A stretch of 64,000 nt of DNA from Halomonas sp. GT (GCF_002082565.1 NZ_CP020562.1:124001-188000); one strand, 5' to 3'. Counted from the first letter of the stretch, positions 27,121 to 37,533 are shown. Program-made: numbers and translations. The notes: generated from the sequence alone by a model not told the origin.

Positions 27121-28500
27121 ATGCGCAAGGTTTCCGCACTGTTGCTGGCCACTGAACGCCGTGCAATCAGCGGCTTGGCCGGGCTTTATGCGTCTCGTAT
27201 GCTGGGGTTGTTTATGGTGCTGCCGGTGTTGGCGCTTTACGCCGACACCTTAAGTGGTGCTACCCCTCTGCTAATTGGTGTCGCACTGGGTATCTATGGG
27301 CTGACTCAGGCGACGCTACAGATACCCTTTGGCCTGCTTTCAGACCGTATTGGTCGTAAGCGTGTTATTGCCATAGGCTTACTGATTTTCGCCGCAGGTA
27401 GCGTTGTCGCTGCCATGGCAGACTCTATTGGCGGAGTTATTGTGGGCCGCGCGCTCCAGGGCTGTGGAGCAGTTGCCGCAGCAATTATGGCGCTACTGGC
27501 AGACCAAACCCGCGAGCAGGTGCGAACGGCGGCGATGGCCACGATTGGGCTCTCCATTGGCGTGTCGTTTGCCATTGCCATGGTTCTCGGCCCTTGGCTG
27601 GCAGCCTGGGCGGGGCTGGCAGGGGTTTTTTGGTTTACGGCGCTGTTAACGCTCGTCGGTTTAGTCGTGCTGTGGCGATGGGTGCCTCCCGCGCCGCGCC
27701 GTTTGCGCCACCGCGATGTGGGGATGGATCGCCAGCAGTTTAAAAGTGTTATTACGCGCCCTGATTTATGGCGGCTAGATCTGTCAATTTTTTCGCTACA
27801 TTTGGTGTTAATGGCAATTTTTGTTGCTGTCCCATTTCGGCTATTAAATGCAGGCGTTGCCATTGAGTATCACGGGCTGGCTTATCTTGCGATTATGGCG
27901 CTCTCGTTTATTGCCATGGTGCCGTTGGTGATCGTGGCAGAGAAACACCAGCGCATGAAACTAATGTGCCTGTTGGCAATCGGCGCCATCGTGATTAGTT
28001 TGGGCAGCCTTGGGCTGCCATTTTCCCAAGAGAGCTGGCTGTTCGTATGGCTTTTTGTTTTTTTTACAGGATTTAACTTGCTCGAAGCCACGCTGCCATC
28101 AATGCTCAGTAAGTTAGCACCCGCGGGTGCTAAAGGCACGGCGATGGGGGTGTACTCTACCAGCCAGTTTTTGGGCGCTTTTTTAGGAGGCACGCTGGGT
28201 GGTTTGTTGTCAAATCTATGGGGTCTCGATGCGGTGTTCTTCGGCTGCGCAGGGCTGGCGCTGCTTTGGTGGCTGGCGATGTGGCGTATGCCGTCACCAC
28301 CGCCTCTCTCCAGCGAAGTCGTAGCACTACACGATACTCAGCCTGATGCATTAAATTTGTTGATGGAACATCTGGCTGATGTCGTGGGCGTGGAAGATGT
28401 GATGGTGGTGCCGGAGGAGCGCTTGATGTACCTGAAGGTGAATCGCAAAGAACTCGATCAAGCAGCGCTGACGAGGTTGCTATCACCACCTAAGCCATAA
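27121..28500 (+). CDS. yajR: MFS transporter, YajR-like with C-terminal soluble domain
   Basis: 459-aa major facilitator with about 12 membrane helices. Motif A is GLLSDRIGRKRVI and the family-specific stretches MLGLFMVLPVLALYAD, QGCGAVAAAIMALLAD and GTAMGVYSTSQFLG closely match E. coli YajR. The last ~70 residues form a separate hydrophilic domain resembling the YAM (ferredoxin-like) domain of YajR. Substrate unknown. Start chosen at ATG 27121 after AAGGGT; an ATG at 27070 would add 17 residues. Sits between uvrA and ssb, a common gammaproteobacterial order. Confidence 0.88.
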   Translation: MRKVSALLLATERRAISGLAGLYASRMLGLFMVLPVLALYADTLSGATPLLIGVALGIYGLTQATLQIPFGLLSDRIGRKRVIAIGLLIFAAGSVVAAMADSIGGVIVGRALQGCGAVAAAIMALLADQTREQVRTAAMATIGLSIGVSFAIAMVLGPWLAAWAGLAGVFWFTALLTLVGLVVLWRWVPPAPRRLRHRDVGMDRQQFKSVITRPDLWRLDLSIFSLHLVLMAIFVAVPFRLLNAGVAIEYHGLAYLAIMALSFIAMVPLVIVAEKHQRMKLMCLLAIGAIVISLGSLGLPFSQESWLFVWLFVFFTGFNLLEATLPSMLSKLAPAGAKGTAMGVYSTSQFLGAFLGGTLGGLLSNLWGLDAVFFGCAGLALLWWLAMWRMPSPPPLSSEVVALHDTQPDALNLLMEHLADVVGVEDVMVVPEERLMYLKVNRKELDQAALTRLLSPPKP

Positions 28501-28669
28501 CGACCATCTCTTATCATTTTTACAGCAAGCGTTTACACCCCCAGGTTTAAACACATACCGAAGCTTTAACACACATTTGCTGCATGGCATTCAGGCCTGT
28601 CAGCCGTATCAGTGATACCCTTGACGGCACTGATATTGATATATGACCGATTATTGAAAGGAGCGACCT

Positions 28670-29329
28670 ATGGCGCGCGGTATTAACAAAGTCATCTTGA
28701 TTGGTAATCTGGGCCAAGACCCCGAAGTACGTTTTACGCCCTCAGGAACAGCGGTAGCAAACCTGAATTTGGCGACGTCTGACACCTGGATGGACCGCCA
28801 GAGTGGACAGCGCCAAGAGCGTACCGAGTGGCACCGCATTGTGCTATTCAATAAAACCGCTGAGATTGCCCAGCAGTACCTAAAAAAGGGCTCTAAAGTA
28901 TACATTGAGGGTCGCCTGCAAACCCGAAAGTGGCAAGACCAAAACGGTCAAGATCGCTACAGCACGGAAATTGTGGCCAACGACATGCAGATGCTGGATA
29001 GCCGTGGCGGTGATTTCCAGGGCGGCGCAGCCCCTCAAGGTGGTTACGCGCAAAATAATCCTGCGCAAGGTGCCCCGGCCCAGCAGCAACCCGCGCCTCA
29101 GCATTCTGCTCCCCAGCACTCTGCCCCTCAGAACCATCAGGGTGGCGGTATGCCGCAGCAGGGTGGTTATCCTCCCCAGGGCGGTGCTCAACAAGGTAGC
29201 TATGGCGGCGCGCCCCAGCCTGCTCGTGGTTCCCAACAAAACCAGCCAGCCCCCGCCAATCAAAACAGCAATTATGGTGCGCCCGATCCAGGTAACTTCG
29301 ATGATTTTGACGACGAAATTCCGTTCTGA
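28670..29329 (+). CDS. ssb: Single-stranded DNA-binding protein
   Basis: Coats single-stranded DNA in replication and repair. Residues 1-~110 form the OB fold ([44 protein letters not shown]); ~115-205 is a Gly/Gln/Pro/Ala-rich flexible linker with repeated QHSAP units; the C-terminal [10 protein letters not shown] is the acidic tip that binds partner proteins. 219 aa. AAAGGAG precedes the ATG. Confidence 0.97.
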   Translation: MARGINKVILIGNLGQDPEVRFTPSGTAVANLNLATSDTWMDRQSGQRQERTEWHRIVLFNKTAEIAQQYLKKGSKVYIEGRLQTRKWQDQNGQDRYSTEIVANDMQMLDSRGGDFQGGAAPQGGYAQNNPAQGAPAQQQPAPQHSAPQHSAPQNHQGGGMPQQGGYPPQGGAQQGSYGGAPQPARGSQQNQPAPANQNSNYGAPDPGNFDDFDDEIPF

Positions 29330-29387
29330 TCGCCTGAACTGAATAGTTCGCCATATTCTTGGGGTTAGGTGAGGGGGAGGTTCTGTC

Positions 29388-30278
29388 TTGAAGCTGCTGA
29401 TACTAGATGCGGGGCACTGCTTAAGTTTGGCATTAGCCCGAGAAGCCAGTCGTCGAACGGATACTGAGCTTGTTATTGAACAGGGTACTACGATTACCTC
29501 AGCTCAACTCCAGGCGATAACACCTGATGCGGTGATTATCCCCCCATTGGCGCACCCACTGAGCATGGCACCTGCAGATGTAATGGCGCATGCTGATGCC
29601 GTTGATATCTGTATGGATGCATGCCAAGCACAAGGCATTGCGCTGGTGTGGTGTGTTTCAGACCAGCTTTATGAAGACGGTTTTGAGATCCCCATCGATG
29701 AGCACGTGGTGCCTGCCCCACGGGATGAGAGCCTGCGCCGCTTAGTGCAAGCGGGCGATCGTATTCGTGCCGAGTATCACCGGCATCTCATTGTTCGCTT
29801 AGGCCCCTTGTTTGCGCTGGAAGGCAGCCATGCATGGCTAAACGAAATAATCGACAGCTTGATGATTGGGCAGCCTGCACGTGCCGCTGAGGATGTCATT
29901 TTTTGCCCTACGTCTGCCGATGCTGTCGCCATGGCGTTGATTGGCATGTTGCAGCAACAAGCCTGTGGAGCCGATGCTTGGGGGGCTTACCACCTAGCAG
30001 GCACCGAGCCTGTCAGTGCGTTCACGTTTACCTCAATGGTACGCACCCAACTGGCAACTCATCTGGAAGGCCGCGGCGAAAGCGTGGCTCTTGGCGATGT
30101 GCAAGCACTTAATCATCACCATGATGCCAAGCTGCGGCGCGTATTAAATTGCCGCCGCGTGCTCGATGTTTTTGGTGTTCACCAGAAGCCATGGCGGCTA
30201 GAGGTAGGGCGAATGCTGGATGCGTGGTGTGTGACGCGGGAACAACAGCAGGGTGAAGGGACAGGAGAGTTGGCTTGA
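29388..30278 (+). CDS. RmlD-like NAD-binding sugar-reductase family protein (divergent)
   Basis: 296 aa with overall similarity to the dTDP-4-dehydrorhamnose reductase/SDR-extended family (DAVIIPPLAHPL, CVSDQLYEDG, RLGPLFA, YHLAGTEPVSAFTF). The Rossmann glycine motif near the N-terminus is degraded (LDAGHCLSLA instead of GxxGxxG) and the usual YxxxK is not clear, so catalytic activity is uncertain. TTG start behind GGGGGAGG. It overlaps the next gene (TTGA), so it may take part in a membrane-lipid or envelope function together with plsC. Confidence 0.75.
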   Translation: MKLLILDAGHCLSLALAREASRRTDTELVIEQGTTITSAQLQAITPDAVIIPPLAHPLSMAPADVMAHADAVDICMDACQAQGIALVWCVSDQLYEDGFEIPIDEHVVPAPRDESLRRLVQAGDRIRAEYHRHLIVRLGPLFALEGSHAWLNEIIDSLMIGQPARAAEDVIFCPTSADAVAMALIGMLQQQACGADAWGAYHLAGTEPVSAFTFTSMVRTQLATHLEGRGESVALGDVQALNHHHDAKLRRVLNCRRVLDVFGVHQKPWRLEVGRMLDAWCVTREQQQGEGTGELA

Positions 30279-31009
30279 TCAATCTGGTTCGCAGCTTGGT
30301 TTTTTATGTGGGATATTTTTCTGCCATGCTGTTGATTGGCATTCTTTTTTTGCCAATTGCGCCGTTTTTGCCGTTGGCTGCCCGTTATCGCTTGTTGAAC
30401 CTCTATAACCATTTTTTGATGGTGTGGTTCAAAGTAGCATGTGGCGTTCGTTATGATATTCAGGGACGAGAAAATATTCCGGCTGGCCCCTGTGTGATTC
30501 AGGCAAACCACCAATGTGAGTGGGAAACGGTGTTTCTGCAGGTGATGAAGCCACCCGTTTGTACGGTATTAAAGCAGGAGTTATTGCGACTCCCCATTTT
30601 TGGTTGGGGGTTACGTCTTTTGCGACCGATTAGTCTGGATCGTTCTAAGCCAGCCCGCGCTATGAAGCAGGTGTTGACGCAGGGCGTCGCGCGATTGGGG
30701 ACTGGACTTTCAGTGCTTATTTTTCCAGAGGGAACGCGTGTCGACCCGGGGGTACGAAAGCGCTACAACAAGAGTGGGAGCGTGGTGGCCTGCCGAGCAG
30801 GCGTGCCGGTGCTGCCAGTGGCGCATAATGCCGGTGAGCGCTGGCCTGGGCGTCATTGGATAAAGCGCCCTGGCGTGCTTCGGGTTCGTATTGGGGCGCC
30901 CATAGAAACCGCAGGTCGTACACCTGATGAGGTGTTGGTAGATGTTGAAGCCTGGATTGAGGGGCAGTTGCAAGAGATTTCAGAGGTGCCCCGGCCGACC
31001 TCTCGTTAA
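30275..31009 (+). CDS. plsC: 1-acyl-sn-glycerol-3-phosphate acyltransferase (PlsC family)
   Basis: Transfers an acyl chain to lysophosphatidic acid at the inner membrane. 244 aa with an N-terminal membrane segment, the acyltransferase motif NHQCEWE (H79 with Glu84, an HX4E variant of HX4D), the arginine motif LRPISLDRS, and FPEGTR. TTG start within the upstream stop (TTGA), behind ACAGGAGAG. Ends before a terminator shared with fabB. Confidence 0.92.
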   Translation: MINLVRSLVFYVGYFSAMLLIGILFLPIAPFLPLAARYRLLNLYNHFLMVWFKVACGVRYDIQGRENIPAGPCVIQANHQCEWETVFLQVMKPPVCTVLKQELLRLPIFGWGLRLLRPISLDRSKPARAMKQVLTQGVARLGTGLSVLIFPEGTRVDPGVRKRYNKSGSVVACRAGVPVLPVAHNAGERWPGRHWIKRPGVLRVRIGAPIETAGRTPDEVLVDVEAWIEGQLQEISEVPRPTSR

Positions 31010-31033
31010 GTTAAAATAACTTTGCGATGAATA

Positions 31034-31063
31034 TAAAAACGGCGCCTTAAGGCGCCGTTTTTA
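31034..31063. terminator. Bidirectional terminator between plsC and fabB
   Basis: TAAAAACGGCGCC-TTAA-GGCGCCGTTTTTA: perfect inverted repeat with A-run and T-run on opposite sides, serving convergent plsC (+) and fabB (-). Confidence 0.95.
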
Positions 31064-31096
31064 TAGCGTATTGCACGTGCATTGCATTACTAGAAA

Positions 31097-32314
31097 TCAG
31101 CCCTCAAAGCGCTGAAAAACCAAGCAAGCGTTAGTGCCGCCAAAACCAAAACTGTTGGAAAGCACTCGGTCGATGGTGACGCCATCACGTCGTTCTCTAA
31201 CGATGTCGAACCCATCCGCCTGCTCATCAAGATGCTCAATATTAGCCGAGGCAGCGACGAAGTCATTCTGCATCATTAGCAGCGAATAAATCGCTTCTTG
31301 AACGCCGGTTGCGCCTAGCGAGTGGCCGGTAAGCGATTTGGTTGAGCTCATGGCAGGTGTTGTATTGCCAAAGACCTCACGAATCGCCTTCAACTCAGCC
31401 ACATCGCCCACTGGCGTAGACGTGCCGTGGGTGTTGATGTAATCAATATCGCCCTGAACCGTCGCCATGGCCTGACGCATGCAGCGCGTGGCACCTTCAC
31501 CGGAAGGGGCAACCATATCGTGGCCGTCGGAGGTGGCACCATAGCCAACCAATTCGCCATATATCTTGGCACCACGAGCTTTAGCATGCTCCAGCTCTTC
31601 AAGCACTAACATGCCGCCACCGCCTGCGATGACAAACCCATCACGGGCCTGATCGTAGGGGCGAGAGGCCTTTTCTGGCGTATCATTGTAATGCGTTGAA
31701 AGGGCGCCCATCGCATCGAATAAGCAAGACAGGGTCCAGTGCTCTTCTTCGCCACCACCGGCAAACACGACATCCTGTTTGCCTAGCTGGATTTGCTCCA
31801 TCGCACTACCAATGCAGTGAGCAGAGGTCGCGCAGGCGGATGAGATAGAAAAGTTAACGCCTTTAATCTTGAACGGTGTTGCCAAGCATGCCGACACGGT
31901 GCTGCCCATTGTGCGGGTAACTCGGTATGGCCCCACACGGCGTAGGCCTTTTTCGCGCATGACATCTGCGGCCTCTACCTGATTCGCACTGGATGCCCCG
32001 CCAGACCCGGCAATAAGCCCAGTCCGTTCGTTGGACACCTGCTCTTCAGAGAGCCCTGCATCTTCAATCGCTTGTGCCATAGACACATAGGCGTACGCTG
32101 CAGCATCGCCCATAAATCGGCGAAGTTTGCGGTCAATGAGGGAATCAAGGTCGATGTCGACGCTACCCGCTACATGGCTACGGAAGCCGCGTTCGGCGTA
32201 CTCTTCCTTAAAACGAATACCGCTGCGCCCGTTTTTGAGCGCGTCTAAGACCTGTTGCTGGTCGTTGCCTAAGCACGACACGATGCCAAGGCCGGTGACT
32301 ACCACTCGTCGCAT
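31097..32314 (-). CDS. fabB: 3-oxoacyl-ACP synthase I (FabB)
   Basis: Condensing enzyme needed to elongate unsaturated acyl chains. 405 aa; catalytic Cys161 in [12 protein letters not shown], histidines in [11 protein letters not shown] and [13 protein letters not shown]-terminal [13 protein letters not shown]. Follows fabA by 12 bases, forming the classic fabAB operon. TGACAGGAGGCTCCC gives a strong ribosome site on this strand. Confidence 0.97.
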   Translation of the reverse strand: MRRVVVTGLGIVSCLGNDQQQVLDALKNGRSGIRFKEEYAERGFRSHVAGSVDIDLDSLIDRKLRRFMGDAAAYAYVSMAQAIEDAGLSEEQVSNERTGLIAGSGGASSANQVEAADVMREKGLRRVGPYRVTRTMGSTVSACLATPFKIKGVNFSISSACATSAHCIGSAMEQIQLGKQDVVFAGGGEEEHWTLSCLFDAMGALSTHYNDTPEKASRPYDQARDGFVIAGGGGMLVLEELEHAKARGAKIYGELVGYGATSDGHDMVAPSGEGATRCMRQAMATVQGDIDYINTHGTSTPVGDVAELKAIREVFGNTTPAMSSTKSLTGHSLGATGVQEAIYSLLMMQNDFVAASANIEHLDEQADGFDIVRERRDGVTIDRVLSNSFGFGGTNACLVFQRFEG

Positions 32315-32326
32315 GGGAGCCTCCTG

Positions 32327-32842
32327 TCAGAAATTCGCAGTGGAGGTGAATAGGCCAACGCGCAGATCATTAGCCTGGTATATATCGCGTCCGTCGACGG
32401 ACACAGTGCCGTCGGCGATGCCTAGAATAAGCCGACGGGTAATAATGCGTTTCACATTAATGTGATACGTCACTTTTTTCGCGTCGGGTAGAATTTGGCC
32501 GCTGAATTTAACGTCGCCACAGCCCAGTGCACGTCCACGACCTGGATGGCCAAGCCAACCTAGGTAGAAGCCTACAAGCTGCCACATGGCATCTAGCCCC
32601 AAGCAGCCTGGCATGACTGGGTCACCGGGGAAGTGGCAATCAAAAAACCACAGGTCCGGGGTGATGTCCAGTTCAGCGATTAGCTCGCCTTTACCATGCT
32701 CCCCACCTTCTTCGTGAATATGCATGATGCGATCAAGCATCAGCATGTTGGGAGCCGGAAGCTGTGCGTTGCCTGGCCCAAATAGCTCACCGCGCGAGCA
32801 GGCCAGCAGTTCTTCGCGATCAAAGGAATGTTGCTTGGTCAC
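32327..32842 (-). CDS. fabA: 3-hydroxydecanoyl-ACP dehydratase/isomerase (FabA)
   Basis: Introduces the cis double bond of unsaturated fatty acids. 171 aa, with catalytic H70 in [12 protein letters not shown] and D84 in LGLDAMWQL at the same positions as in E. coli. First gene of fabAB. The 274-bp region upstream shared with the divergent GGDEF-EAL gene is AT-rich, but I could not assign a FabR-type operator there. Confidence 0.97.
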   Translation of the reverse strand: MTKQHSFDREELLACSRGELFGPGNAQLPAPNMLMLDRIMHIHEEGGEHGKGELIAELDITPDLWFFDCHFPGDPVMPGCLGLDAMWQLVGFYLGWLGHPGRGRALGCGDVKFSGQILPDAKKVTYHINVKRIITRRLILGIADGTVSVDGRDIYQANDLRVGLFTSTANF

Positions 32843-33116
32843 TGAATCGTTCCGAGTATCAAGATGGTAGTTGGGTCTAGTCTACTTCCCGAATCCTCTG
32901 AATGCACGTCGTCGGACACTTATCATGTTTTTCTACAGCTTTTTACCTGTCTGCCGATAACAGTTGTTAGCACTTTCGTTTTTCAAATGTGCGATTTTGC
33001 ACAATAAACGTCCTATTGACGTAATATGGTGTATCCATGTTTTTTGTTAAGCGGCATGATGATATATGTCTAATCCATGCCCTAGTTGACTCATTTATAG
33101 GACACACTAAACTGCC

Positions 33117-34958
33117 ATGTGGCTGTCTGTTTCTCTTAATCGTCCGCTGGTATGGATGTCGTTAATAGCGCTGCCCGCCTGTGTGTGGGTGCCTGACACG
33201 GCGTTACGTATGGTGGCGGCTAGCTTGGTTGCATGCGGCCTGTGGGATGCCTGGAACCAAATACGTAAACAATATTTACGGCTACGTCTTTCGCAAGATG
33301 CAATAGGATTGGCGAGCGATGCTATTGTCATCAGCGATGTGCATAATCGTGTCTTGACGGTTAATCCCGCGTTTACCCAAATTACCGGTTACGAAAGCCA
33401 AGAAATGATAGGCCGTAAGCTAGAAACATTAGCGGCGCCACGTCACGATAAAGCGTTTTATCAAACGTTTTGGAGCACGTTAAAGGCGACTGGCCGGTGG
33501 GAAGGCGAGATGTGGAATCGCCGCAAGCACGGCGATGAGTACCCGGAGTGGCTAAAAGTCCGAGCGGTTACCGACAAACGTGGCAAAATTACTCATTTCA
33601 TCAGTCTCTTTACCGATATTTCATCCCAAAAAACACGCGAGCGGGATTTGCGCCGAATTGGCTATGAAGACCCGCTAACGGGGTTGCCAAACCGGCGACG
33701 CTTACACGATCTGATGTCTTCTCGGCTGAGGCACCTGCGTGCAGGTGAAAGCTTGGATATGGCGTTGATTGATATTGATGGGCTCAAATCGGTTAATGAC
33801 AGCTTAGGGGTAGAACAGGGTGACCGTTTGCTAGCGCGCTTTGCCCAACGATTAACGGGCTATATGGCTGGCAGCGTAGTGGGCAGGCTCGGTGGCGATG
33901 AATTTATGGTGATTCGCACGACGACCTTCGACGATCATGATAAGTGGGTAGCGACCCTTCGCGAGCACATGAGCCGCCCATTCGAAATAAAAGATCAATC
34001 GCTCCGCCTTGGGCTAACGATTGGCAGTAGCCGTGCCCCTGAAGATGGTAGTGATTCAGGCGTGCTCTTCCAGCGACTAGAGTCTGCCTTATATAGCGCT
34101 AAGCGCTTAGGGCGTAACCATAGCCAGCGGTTTCGCCCCGCGCTAGATAAACAAGATAACCCCCAACTCGCTCTGGTGAGCGATTTGCGGGCAGCGTTGA
34201 TATCCGGTGACCAACTAGAGCTGCATTACCAAACGCAGCATCATCCGGGCACTGGCGATTTAGTGGGCATGGAAGCATTGTTGCGCTGGCGTCACCCTCA
34301 AGATGGCATGATCTCGCCCGGTGATTTTATACCACTTGCTGAACGTCATGGGCTGATGTCTGAACTCGGTAGTTGGGTGATCGAAAAAGCTTGTGCTCAG
34401 CAGGCGCATTGGCAGTACAGCGGTATGCCAAAAGTGACGGTGTGGATCAATATTTCTGCGCTGCAGCTTTTTCAGGGCGACCTTGAAACTCAGCTGTCTA
34501 GTTGCTTAGAGCGGTACCAGCTACAACCATCGCAAATTGGCTTAGAATTAACAGAATCTGTTTTGCTAGACGAGCGTGCTGGGGATATGGGGCCTCGCCT
34601 GCAGGCGCTGCGTAACCAGGGATATGCGATAGCAATCGATGATTTTGGTACTGGCTATTCATCGCTTGGTTATTTGAAGCGACTGCCGGTAGATAAAATT
34701 AAGCTAGATCGCGCGTTTATTCGCGAGCTGCCTCACGACCAGGCAGACGCGGCCATTGTAACGGCCGTGTTGGCAATGGCTGAGGGAATGGGACTGGAGG
34801 TGGTCGCCGAGGGGGTGGAAACTCAAGCGCAATGTCAGTTTCTGATTAACGCTGGCTGTACGTTAGTGCAGGGTTTTTATTTTGCCAGACCACTGCCTGC
34901 CGCTGAGCTTGAGCAACGTTGGGCGCCGCAAATGCTGGTTGAAGAAGCGTCTTCGTGA
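33117..34958 (+). CDS. Membrane PAS-GGDEF-EAL cyclic-di-GMP protein
   Basis: 613 aa: two short N-terminal hydrophobic stretches (~1-45), PAS (~62-185; NRVLTVNPAFTQITGY), GGDEF (motif intact at 259-263) and EAL (E386-A387-L388, ELTESVL, DDFGTGYSSLGYL, KLDRAFI, EGVETQ). Both catalytic sites look intact, so it could make and degrade c-di-GMP; the EAL side is complete and no RxxD inhibitory site precedes GGDEF. No clear ribosome site at ATG 33117. Monocistronic, divergent from fabA. Confidence 0.92.
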   Translation: MWLSVSLNRPLVWMSLIALPACVWVPDTALRMVAASLVACGLWDAWNQIRKQYLRLRLSQDAIGLASDAIVISDVHNRVLTVNPAFTQITGYESQEMIGRKLETLAAPRHDKAFYQTFWSTLKATGRWEGEMWNRRKHGDEYPEWLKVRAVTDKRGKITHFISLFTDISSQKTRERDLRRIGYEDPLTGLPNRRRLHDLMSSRLRHLRAGESLDMALIDIDGLKSVNDSLGVEQGDRLLARFAQRLTGYMAGSVVGRLGGDEFMVIRTTTFDDHDKWVATLREHMSRPFEIKDQSLRLGLTIGSSRAPEDGSDSGVLFQRLESALYSAKRLGRNHSQRFRPALDKQDNPQLALVSDLRAALISGDQLELHYQTQHHPGTGDLVGMEALLRWRHPQDGMISPGDFIPLAERHGLMSELGSWVIEKACAQQAHWQYSGMPKVTVWINISALQLFQGDLETQLSSCLERYQLQPSQIGLELTESVLLDERAGDMGPRLQALRNQGYAIAIDDFGTGYSSLGYLKRLPVDKIKLDRAFIRELPHDQADAAIVTAVLAMAEGMGLEVVAEGVETQAQCQFLINAGCTLVQGFYFARPLPAAELEQRWAPQMLVEEASS

Positions 34959-34984
34959 AGGTAAATGCGATGTTATAACAAAAA

Positions 34985-35503
34985 TTAACGAGCGCCAGAA
35001 GCAGAGACCTTGTGGTTAGCGTAACGACTGATACAAATACACAGCACTGCCCAAATAATGGCCTGTGCTGGTAGTAACCAGGGGGCTAAGCTAACGCCAG
35101 TGAGCGCTGCCCCGCCAACATAGGACAATGGCCCGCTGACCGCACCGCAAACCGCCGCAATAATTGGGTATTGCCATAGCCAAGCAAGCGAGTGAAATAC
35201 CAGCGTTGCAAACAAGGGCCACAACATCCAAAGCCATAGTGGCAGCAAACCAGCCACCAAGGTTTGTTCACCGAAGTCGAAACCTCCTGCCAGATGAAGG
35301 CCTCCGTCCAACGCTAGCCCCAGCAGCGCAAACATACCAATAAAACGCCATTCGCCGGGCTTGGCGCAGCGCCAGAAATGCCAGCCTAGCAGCGCACTCC
35401 CTGTCATGACAGCTACCCATGATCCGCCCAGAACGCACAGTAGCCAGCCCGCTTCGAAGCGTAATGCATTGAGCAGCAAACCTTGCCAGCGTGGGCTAGC
35501 CAT
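34985..35503 (-). CDS. DUF2878 membrane protein
   Basis: 172 aa with five to six hydrophobic helices and little else (FEAGWLLCVLGG, WPLFATLVFHSLAWL, GPLSYVGGAAL). The pattern matches the DUF2878 family, which is recurrently found next to cyclopropane-synthase-like genes. Its ATG directly abuts the stop of the upstream methyltransferase gene. Function unknown; it is the last gene of the lipid-modification operon. Confidence 0.82.
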   Translation of the reverse strand: MASPRWQGLLLNALRFEAGWLLCVLGGSWVAVMTGSALLGWHFWRCAKPGEWRFIGMFALLGLALDGGLHLAGGFDFGEQTLVAGLLPLWLWMLWPLFATLVFHSLAWLWQYPIIAAVCGAVSGPLSYVGGAALTGVSLAPWLLPAQAIIWAVLCICISRYANHKVSASGAR

Positions 35504-36772
35504 TTATAGCGCGCCCGTTAGCGGTTCAGGTTTGGCGGCTGGTTTCGCGAGCAATAAGTGGCACGTACCAATAGAGCGCTCAATAAAGCCTCCCTCGCAG
35601 TAGCACAGATAGTAACGCCACATGCGAATAAACCGTTCGTCGTACCCTTGCTGCCTTATCTGCTCTAGGCTGGCTTCAAAGCGATGGCGCCACTCGCGTA
35701 GAGTGCGGGCATAGTGCTGGCCGATTTCATCGAGCGCTACCACGTTCAGTGAGGTTTTGCGCATCACGCTGGTTAGCATGGCGTGATGAGACGGCAAAAA
35801 ACCACCGGGGAAAATATAGCGCTTGATAAAGTCCATATCCCGCTTAGCTTCTTCAAACCGTTGGTCTCGGATAGTAATGGCTTGCAGCATAGCTTGACCA
35901 TCGTCGGTCAGCAGGCTGTCGACTTTTTCAAGGTAGGTGTTCAAGTACTGGTGACCGACGGCTTCAATCATCTCAACAGAAATAAGTCGATCGTAGCGAC
36001 CTGTCAGCTCACGATAATCTTGCTTTAACAGGGTGATTTTATCGCCAAGCCCCTCTTCTTGAATGCGACGGGCGGTATGGGCGTACTGCTCTTCAGAAAT
36101 AGTGGTGGTAGTGACATGGCAGCCACGAGTTTTGGCGGCGTGTATTGCAAGACCACCCCAACCAGTACCAATTTCTAGCAAGTGGTGTTCTGGGCGTACA
36201 TCTAGCTTTTCGAGCATGATGTCGAGTTTGTAGGTAGACGCTTCTTCTAGGCTGGCTTCTGGGTAGGGGAAAACAGCGCTTGAGTACATCCAGTGGCGTT
36301 GATCAAGAAACGTGGCAAACAGATCATTTCCAATATCGTAATGTGCGGAGATATTACGCTTTGATCCGGAAAGGCTATTACGTTGGAAACGATAGGCAGC
36401 CCCAAGCAGCCAGCGAGTGAAACGGGCGCTCCCGTTCTCCATTTTGCCATTTACGTGATCCAGGTTGGCTGCAAACAAACGCACCAAGGCCACTAAGTCA
36501 TCAGCATCCCAGTCGCCATCCATATAGGATTCAGCCGCGCCCACTGTGCCGCCAAACGCGAGTCGTTTCCAGGCGCGGGAGTGACGAATCACGATAGTCA
36601 CTTGAAGCGGCCCTTCTTGACCCAAATGATGACACTGGTTGCCTTCAATTAAGGTGATACGACCACCCAGGAAGGCATCTAACTGATTCATCAGGCGAGG
36701 CTTCAACCAACGAGTGAAACGGTCCTGGTTAACCGGTTGTATTTCAGGGGGGGTAGAACGCAGGGTCGTCAT
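35504..36772 (-). CDS. Cyclopropane-fatty-acyl-phospholipid synthase-like SAM methyltransferase
   Basis: 422 aa. SAM-binding motif LEIGTGWGGLAIHAA, MYSSAVFPYPEASLEEA, ISVEMIEAVGHQYL, YIFPGGFLPS and YYLCYCEGGF all fit the CFA synthase family, which adds a methylene or methyl carbon to membrane unsaturated chains. Overlaps DUF1365 upstream (ATGA) and abuts DUF2878 downstream. Context with a FAD oxidoreductase resembles the genes for methylated or furan fatty acids in Rhodobacter (UfaM/UfaD); the exact product is inference. Confidence 0.9.
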   Translation of the reverse strand: MTTLRSTPPEIQPVNQDRFTRWLKPRLMNQLDAFLGGRITLIEGNQCHHLGQEGPLQVTIVIRHSRAWKRLAFGGTVGAAESYMDGDWDADDLVALVRLFAANLDHVNGKMENGSARFTRWLLGAAYRFQRNSLSGSKRNISAHYDIGNDLFATFLDQRHWMYSSAVFPYPEASLEEASTYKLDIMLEKLDVRPEHHLLEIGTGWGGLAIHAAKTRGCHVTTTTISEEQYAHTARRIQEEGLGDKITLLKQDYRELTGRYDRLISVEMIEAVGHQYLNTYLEKVDSLLTDDGQAMLQAITIRDQRFEEAKRDMDFIKRYIFPGGFLPSHHAMLTSVMRKTSLNVVALDEIGQHYARTLREWRHRFEASLEQIRQQGYDERFIRMWRYYLCYCEGGFIERSIGTCHLLLAKPAAKPEPLTGAL

Positions 36773-37533
36773 TTTGAAGTCTCCTTGCGCTTAGGGTGGT
36801 TATAAACGGGGATGCGCTTAAGCCAAAGGCGAAACGCTTCAAAATGAATTCCCGCCACTGTTTTCAGGCTCATCCAGGGCTGACGTGCAAGCGTTGCTAA
36901 TAGAACGCCTCGTGTTGCTGGCGCAGCCTCTAACGTAAGCGTTGCGTCGAAATGGCGCTGCCCGCTTTGCCAATTTTCCATGTGAAGATAGAGCTGATCG
37001 CCGGGTGTGTTGAGCTTCCAGCGATAGGTCATTTCCATGGGGTTAAACGGCGAAACATGCATGGCTTTATCAAAGCTTGCATGATGACTATGACGAGCTG
37101 GGTCGATCCGGCAGGCATAGCAGGTACGCTCTTTCCAGGGCATATTAGTCACTTCACCAACAACAGCCGCCAGCCTCCCCAAATGGTCATAGGCGTAGTA
37201 CATCGAAACAGGATTGAAGACAGTGCCGAAGGTGCGTAATTGGGTCAGTACATAAATCTTGCCACTGGGTGCACTACCCAACTGACGAATTAGTTCCTCG
37301 CGTACCGCCGTGCGCAATGGTTTATCAGTAGGGCCGAGGTAATCTTCACGACGAAAGCGCGCTAGTGCCGGCCTTCTGGCACTAAAACAAGGCACATTGT
37401 CAAACAGCGCCGGCAACTCATCCAAGTCGAGCCACGCCATCCAAATGCGATAACTGAAAGCGTGGTCTTTAGGAGTGAAGCGACGGTGGCGCAAAGTGCC
37501 GCGGTAAATACGCGAGCGAGGCGCGGCAATCAT
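36769..37533 (-). CDS. DUF1365 family protein
   Basis: 254 aa. Start SRIYRGTLRHRRFTPKDHAFSYRIWMAWLDLDELP and NPVSMYYAYD, NMPWKERTCYAC, VSPFNPMEMTYRW are hallmark blocks of DUF1365, a family nearly always beside an FAD-dependent oxidoreductase and a CFA-like enzyme. Biochemical role not established. Overlaps both neighbours by four bases. Confidence 0.9.
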   Translation of the reverse strand: MIAAPRSRIYRGTLRHRRFTPKDHAFSYRIWMAWLDLDELPALFDNVPCFSARRPALARFRREDYLGPTDKPLRTAVREELIRQLGSAPSGKIYVLTQLRTFGTVFNPVSMYYAYDHLGRLAAVVGEVTNMPWKERTCYACRIDPARHSHHASFDKAMHVSPFNPMEMTYRWKLNTPGDQLYLHMENWQSGQRHFDATLTLEAAPATRGVLLATLARQPWMSLKTVAGIHFEAFRLWLKRIPVYNHPKRKETSK

